From NCBI GenBank assembly GCA_963457665.1, contig OY735201.1, positions 33,924,918-33,988,917 on the forward strand: a stretch of DNA of 64,000 bases, in the 5' to 3' direction. The DNA comes from Thysanoteuthis rhombus. Lineage: Eukaryota; Mollusca; Cephalopoda; Oegopsida; Thysanoteuthidae. The position numbers and the translations under genes are program-made. Below are positions 60,376-64,000 of this stretch, piece after piece (position 1 is the first letter of the stretch; each line of letters starts with the position of its first letter). The notes beneath the pieces were generated by a model, which was not told the DNA's origin, searched no databases, and saw only the letters and a list, made by a program, of their open reading frames with translations.

Positions 60376-63330
60376 TTAAGGTGTGAGTATCATAGAAATT
60401 TCTACTCTTGTGCTGTAAGCTCGTTTCTTTTGATATGTTGTTTTTAAACGGAAATATTTGACTCTTTTATCTGAAAGGTAGTTCCAGAATGAATGGAAAT
60501 GGAATTTTGATATTATAAATCTGTCTCTAATACCACAGTGGTAGTGTATTTGGTATTTATGACTGTGACTTGTTTGTTGGTGTTTTTTGTAGCAAGAGTT
60601 GACTCTGTTTTCATATCTTACAGTATCTGTGTACATTTCCGACATGCTATCCTATTTTATAAATGTGTATCAGGTCACTTTTCTGTCTCCTGTATTTTGG
60701 GTGGAGTGGGCAGCTATAATATTCTCTGTCAGTCTTTTAGTTGTGGCACCAGTTTGGTAGCTCTCCTCTGTAAACCTTCTAATATTTTCTAGTATTTTTT
60801 GTTGTATGGAGACAAAATAATGCTTGTATATTCTATGTGTGGTCTGACTAGGGTTTTGTAAACCATTTTAAATATAGTGGTGTCTATGTACTGTGGATTT
60901 TGCCCAGTGTTTGATTTGCCTTATTAATCTTTTCTTTTATGTTTGTTAAAGCTTAGTGGCTCATCTGGTATCACCGCAAGTCCTTTACTTCAGAACTTGT
61001 ATCAAGTTGTAAAATATGTAGTTATGTGATTTGTAATTGTTTCTGAATTTTGTATTAGTTTGTTTAGGTATAATATATCAATGCTTTTTGCTATTTGATC
61101 CCAAATGTAGAGAATGACATTTATCTATGTTGAAGCCTGTTTGTATTCTCACTGACCATTGTACAACTATGGTAATGTCACTCTGAATTGAATCTGTGCT
61201 ATGTAGATTGTTGAACACTGCATCAGCTTCCAGTGGGTAGATCAATAGTTTTGTCATACAGATACACATAGATCTGTCACATGCTAGTGAGGTCACTGAT
61301 GTATATCATAAAGAGAAACGGCTCTAAAACTGATCCTTATCGTAATCCTGATGATACAGTGATTTCTTATGATGAGTAACATCCAACCTTGATTTACTAT
61401 TTTCTATTCCTGAGGAAATTTTCTATCCATTTTAAAATGCTACCTTGGATTAGTATATAGTGTGGGACTTGGTCAAAGACCTTTTCCAGATCTAAATAAA
61501 TAACATCCTATGATATATTGTGTGATAGTGCCTCTAATAGCTTTGTAATGGTGGATCTTTTCTTGGTTTTGAAGATGTTGAATTATGTGTTCAGATATTA
61601 TGCATTCCAGTATTTTGCAGAAAGTGGGTTTTAAGCACAAGCCTGGATTAAGCTTTAATAAGCCCTGTGCCACCCATAATTTTGGGGCCTACGATGTTAA
61701 TGCTATGTGAGATCTGAACAGTAAGTTTATATTGAAACATAAAAATAGTTAATGGATGAGGAATTCATATTGATGCATGATAATGATGAGACTTGTACAA
61801 ATATTTAAAATAAAGAATTTTGTCAGGACTTATTGTGAGAAAACAATGATGGTTTAAAACATCACTGCGGAAGTGATCTCATTTTCAAAAAAACATTTTA
61901 CCCATAAAATAGTGATCTTCTTCACCTGCTAAATGTATTAAATGATTATTTTATTCATGATTAATCTTTTTCTCAAGAGAATAGTGATGAAGTTCTATAT
62001 TGCTATTCATTTGTGGGCACCCAATGTCTTGGGCTCTACACTGTGGATTAATTTGCATATAGGCTAATCTGGGCTTGGTTAAGTGGATTGGACAGTAGTT
62101 AGAAAGTAGGTTTTAAACACATTTTTAGAACAAGGCAGTTATGTTTCCCATCTTCAAAATATAAAGTTGTTTCTGTTAGACTCAAGTTGAACAATATAGT
62201 AAGAGATTTCACTAAGGTGTTTGCTAGATTTTTTAGGATGTAAGGTTGTATATCATCTGGACCTGATGCTTTCTCTATTCTCAGTTGCTTGAAGTGTTTT
62301 AAAACTGTTTCTTCAGTGACGGTTATGGAGCTCAAGGCAGTGTTTGTTCTTGGATTGATGAATTCTGGTATGTTGATGATGTCTTCCTTGGAATATTGGT
62401 CATTCAACACCATTGCCAGTTCTTGGTTGTTTATTGTTAGAGAACCCTCTTTCTTCCTGAGATTTGATATTTCTCTTCCAATTTCCCTTCTGCTTGCTGC
62501 ATATTTCCAAAAGGCCTTATTATCATCTTTGACCTCTTTTCTTTTCAAAAATTTTCTGTGATTCACTGGTGAGTAAATCCATTTCTTGCATTTCTATATT
62601 CTTCCTTATTGTTTAGATGTTTGGTTTTGAGATATTCCTGCCCGGATGTTTCTTGCTTGTAGACAATGCTGTTTAGTGTTTCATCCAAATTGGTTCAATC
62701 AAGTTCTTATTTATTGTGTTCTTGTGTGTTAGTACACACACTCTCTCTCTCTTAGTTTTTAAACATTTATCCAAGAATGTTTGGTATGCATCCTCTATAT
62801 TTTTGAGTGAAAAGAGTCACTCAGTCAAGAAGACTTGGCATTTTGTTCATCTTATTTAGATCTGTTTTATTATATAGGTATTATTTTTGGTGATTGAAGT
62901 AGATTCCTAAAGGCAGAAGTTGGTGAAGTTTAAAGTGATGAGGTCAGATAGTACTAGATGGCTATTATAGTTTATATCTTGAATTAAATTTATTAGTGGT
63001 TAGTATCAGGTCATCCATGGTTGGTTGCTGTTTGATGCAGATGGGAGTCTCTGATGCATTTAACGAAGAGGAGGCTTGGATGGCCTGGAATGTGCTCATG
63101 TGTTATGAATGGTGCAGGATTCTATGAAATAGTTGGATGACTGGAGTCTCTGACCATCATTATTTCATCATAGTTTTTATTGATAGCTCTATTAATGTAA
63201 TGATCATCTGGTAAAGATGAACATCAAGTATTATTGGTTTGTTTGGACTCCCATTCCTTTAAATGCATCCAATGAGGAGATTACAATAGCAAGGACCTAG
63301 AATGTTCATCTAAATCAAGTCATCAAATCT
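60376..63330 (-). mobile_element. CR1-like (CR1/L2/Rex1 group) LINE, decayed
   Basis: In order on the minus strand: an endonuclease end with MDDLILTTNK (about 63.0 kb, compare LDLVLTN); a linker and RT start with KAFWKYAASRRE and ITVTEETVLKHFKQLRIEKA then SGPDDIQPYILKNLA (62.1-62.57 kb); NYCPIHLT (about 62.1 kb, compare NYRPISLT); CKILECIISEHIIQHLQNQ (about 61.6 kb); and QSDITIVVQWSV then TGFNIDKCHSLHLGS (about 61.1 kb, compare FNxxKCxxMHxG). A C-terminal part with FHSFWNYLSDKRV follows (about 60.5 kb). The RT is broken by several shifts and stops and by an insertion at 61638-62077. The longest open piece is 155 codons (62099-62566). Confidence 0.85.
61638..62077. mobile_element. TIR element inserted in the LINE
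   Basis: CAAGCCTGGATTA at the left and TAATCTGGGCTTG at the right are inverted copies. The insertion separates the RT motifs NYCPIHLT and CKILE, which are adjacent in intact LINEs. The flanks share TTAAG. About 440 bp, non-coding. A stretch resembling TTTAAAACCTACTTTCT occurs in the LINE on both sides (near 62103 and 61622). Confidence 0.55.
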
Positions 63331-63402
63331 GGTGGTGTTGTTTATGACTGATTCAGCACTTGAATCAGGTTTGGTGTAGATACATAAGCCACTTGTCTTG
63401 CA

Positions 63403-63428
63403 TTTTTTTTTTTTTTTTTTTTTTTTTT
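63403..63428. repeat. T homopolymer run
   Basis: About 26 T followed by GAAAAAAG. It could be the tail of a minus-strand retroposed copy lying to its right, but no body was recognised. Confidence 0.6.
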
Positions 63429-63976
63429 GAAAAAAGAAGGTTCATCAGTTTATTGAACCAAACTAGAGTTGAATGCTAGTTGTCACATGATACTTAATTA
63501 TCATTCATGACAACGTTCTTGCAATTGATGGATCAGAAATATCCAGTAATTGCAGTAGGGTTCCAGATATGTTTTTTGTCTTTTTTTTCATGAAAAATGA
63601 CCATGACTGAATTGACTGGGTGTAATTACATGGACGGCAACTCCACGGAATTCCATCTGAACTTTGGGCGTATTCAATAATCGGTGAACAACAAGATTTA
63701 CCACAACTTAGCCAACAATTTGCTGAGTTAAAAAGCAGCTGATAATTAGCAAGAAAATTATTAATGGTTTACAAGTGCTAACAGTAATAGTATAGTAATA
63801 ATATTAATAACATGAAATAAGTAGCTCCCAGCAATTTTTTTTTTATCCAAAAAGATTGTGGCATTTGTTCATCAACAATTATAGTAGATGTATGTGGTCA
63901 TCCAACCATCAGAATGTAATGGCACATTCAGGCATTTCTAAAAATCAAAATTGATTTTGTTTTTTTTTCTTTTCAG

Positions 63977-64000
63977 AATTTTATATGTTGAAGTTCGGAG
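63977..64000 (+). CDS. possible exon running off the window end
   Basis: A long T-rich tract ending TTTTTCTTTTCAG is followed by DNA that reads (x)ILYVEVR in one frame up to the last base. The acceptor is strong but the visible exon is only 24 nt, so coding status is a guess. Confidence 0.25.

Noticed and set aside
62289-62561. 90-codon plus-strand frame
   Set aside because: It is the antisense shadow of the LINE reverse transcriptase.
1-64000. CRISPR arrays, operons or prokaryotic signals
   Set aside because: No regularly spaced identical repeats; gene structure is spliced and eukaryotic.

Overview
The window is AT-rich, intron-rich animal DNA. Real coding sequence is confined to short exons with GT/AG borders and compatible phases, separated by introns of 1.4-8.8 kb. 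There are no bacterial-type operons. The mix of interspersed elements (CR1-like LINE, mariner, hAT-type MITEs, tRNA- and U2-headed repeats, a DIRS fossil) and motifs such as GGGAGATAAC suggest an invertebrate, perhaps a mollusc or another lophotrochozoan. That placement is a weak inference.

The clearest gene is the 3' end of a plus-strand MICAL family gene. Five exons (15103-15147, 19528-19624, 20986-21062, 29827-29941, 36811-36928) join in phase and encode most of the C-terminal bMERB Rab-binding domain and the stop codon. The catalytic, CH and LIM parts must lie upstream, mostly outside the window. Two in-phase 6-nt microexon candidates lie in the 8.8-kb intron.

Region by region: 1-15 kb holds a DIRS-like fossil (about 1.55-1.9 kb), a very large inverted-repeat (foldback) element (3972-5253), opposed minisatellite runs, a tRNA-like SINE, a possible Penelope-like relic and otherwise featureless AT-rich DNA. 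15-37 kb is the MICAL tail, with MITEs and a mariner relic in its introns. 37-47 kb has one minus-strand ORF of 123 codons and little else. 47.7-48.1 kb holds two tandem repeats with U2 snRNA-like heads; a third, more diverged copy is at 54.8 kb. 48.8-53.9 kb holds at least three exons that I assign to one unidentified minus-strand gene, together with a second large foldback element. 56.4-58.3 kb is a cluster of non-autonomous elements. 60.4-63.3 kb is a decayed CR1-like LINE on the minus strand, itself interrupted by a TIR element.

Most of the remaining open reading frames are AT-rich chance frames or lie inside repeats.
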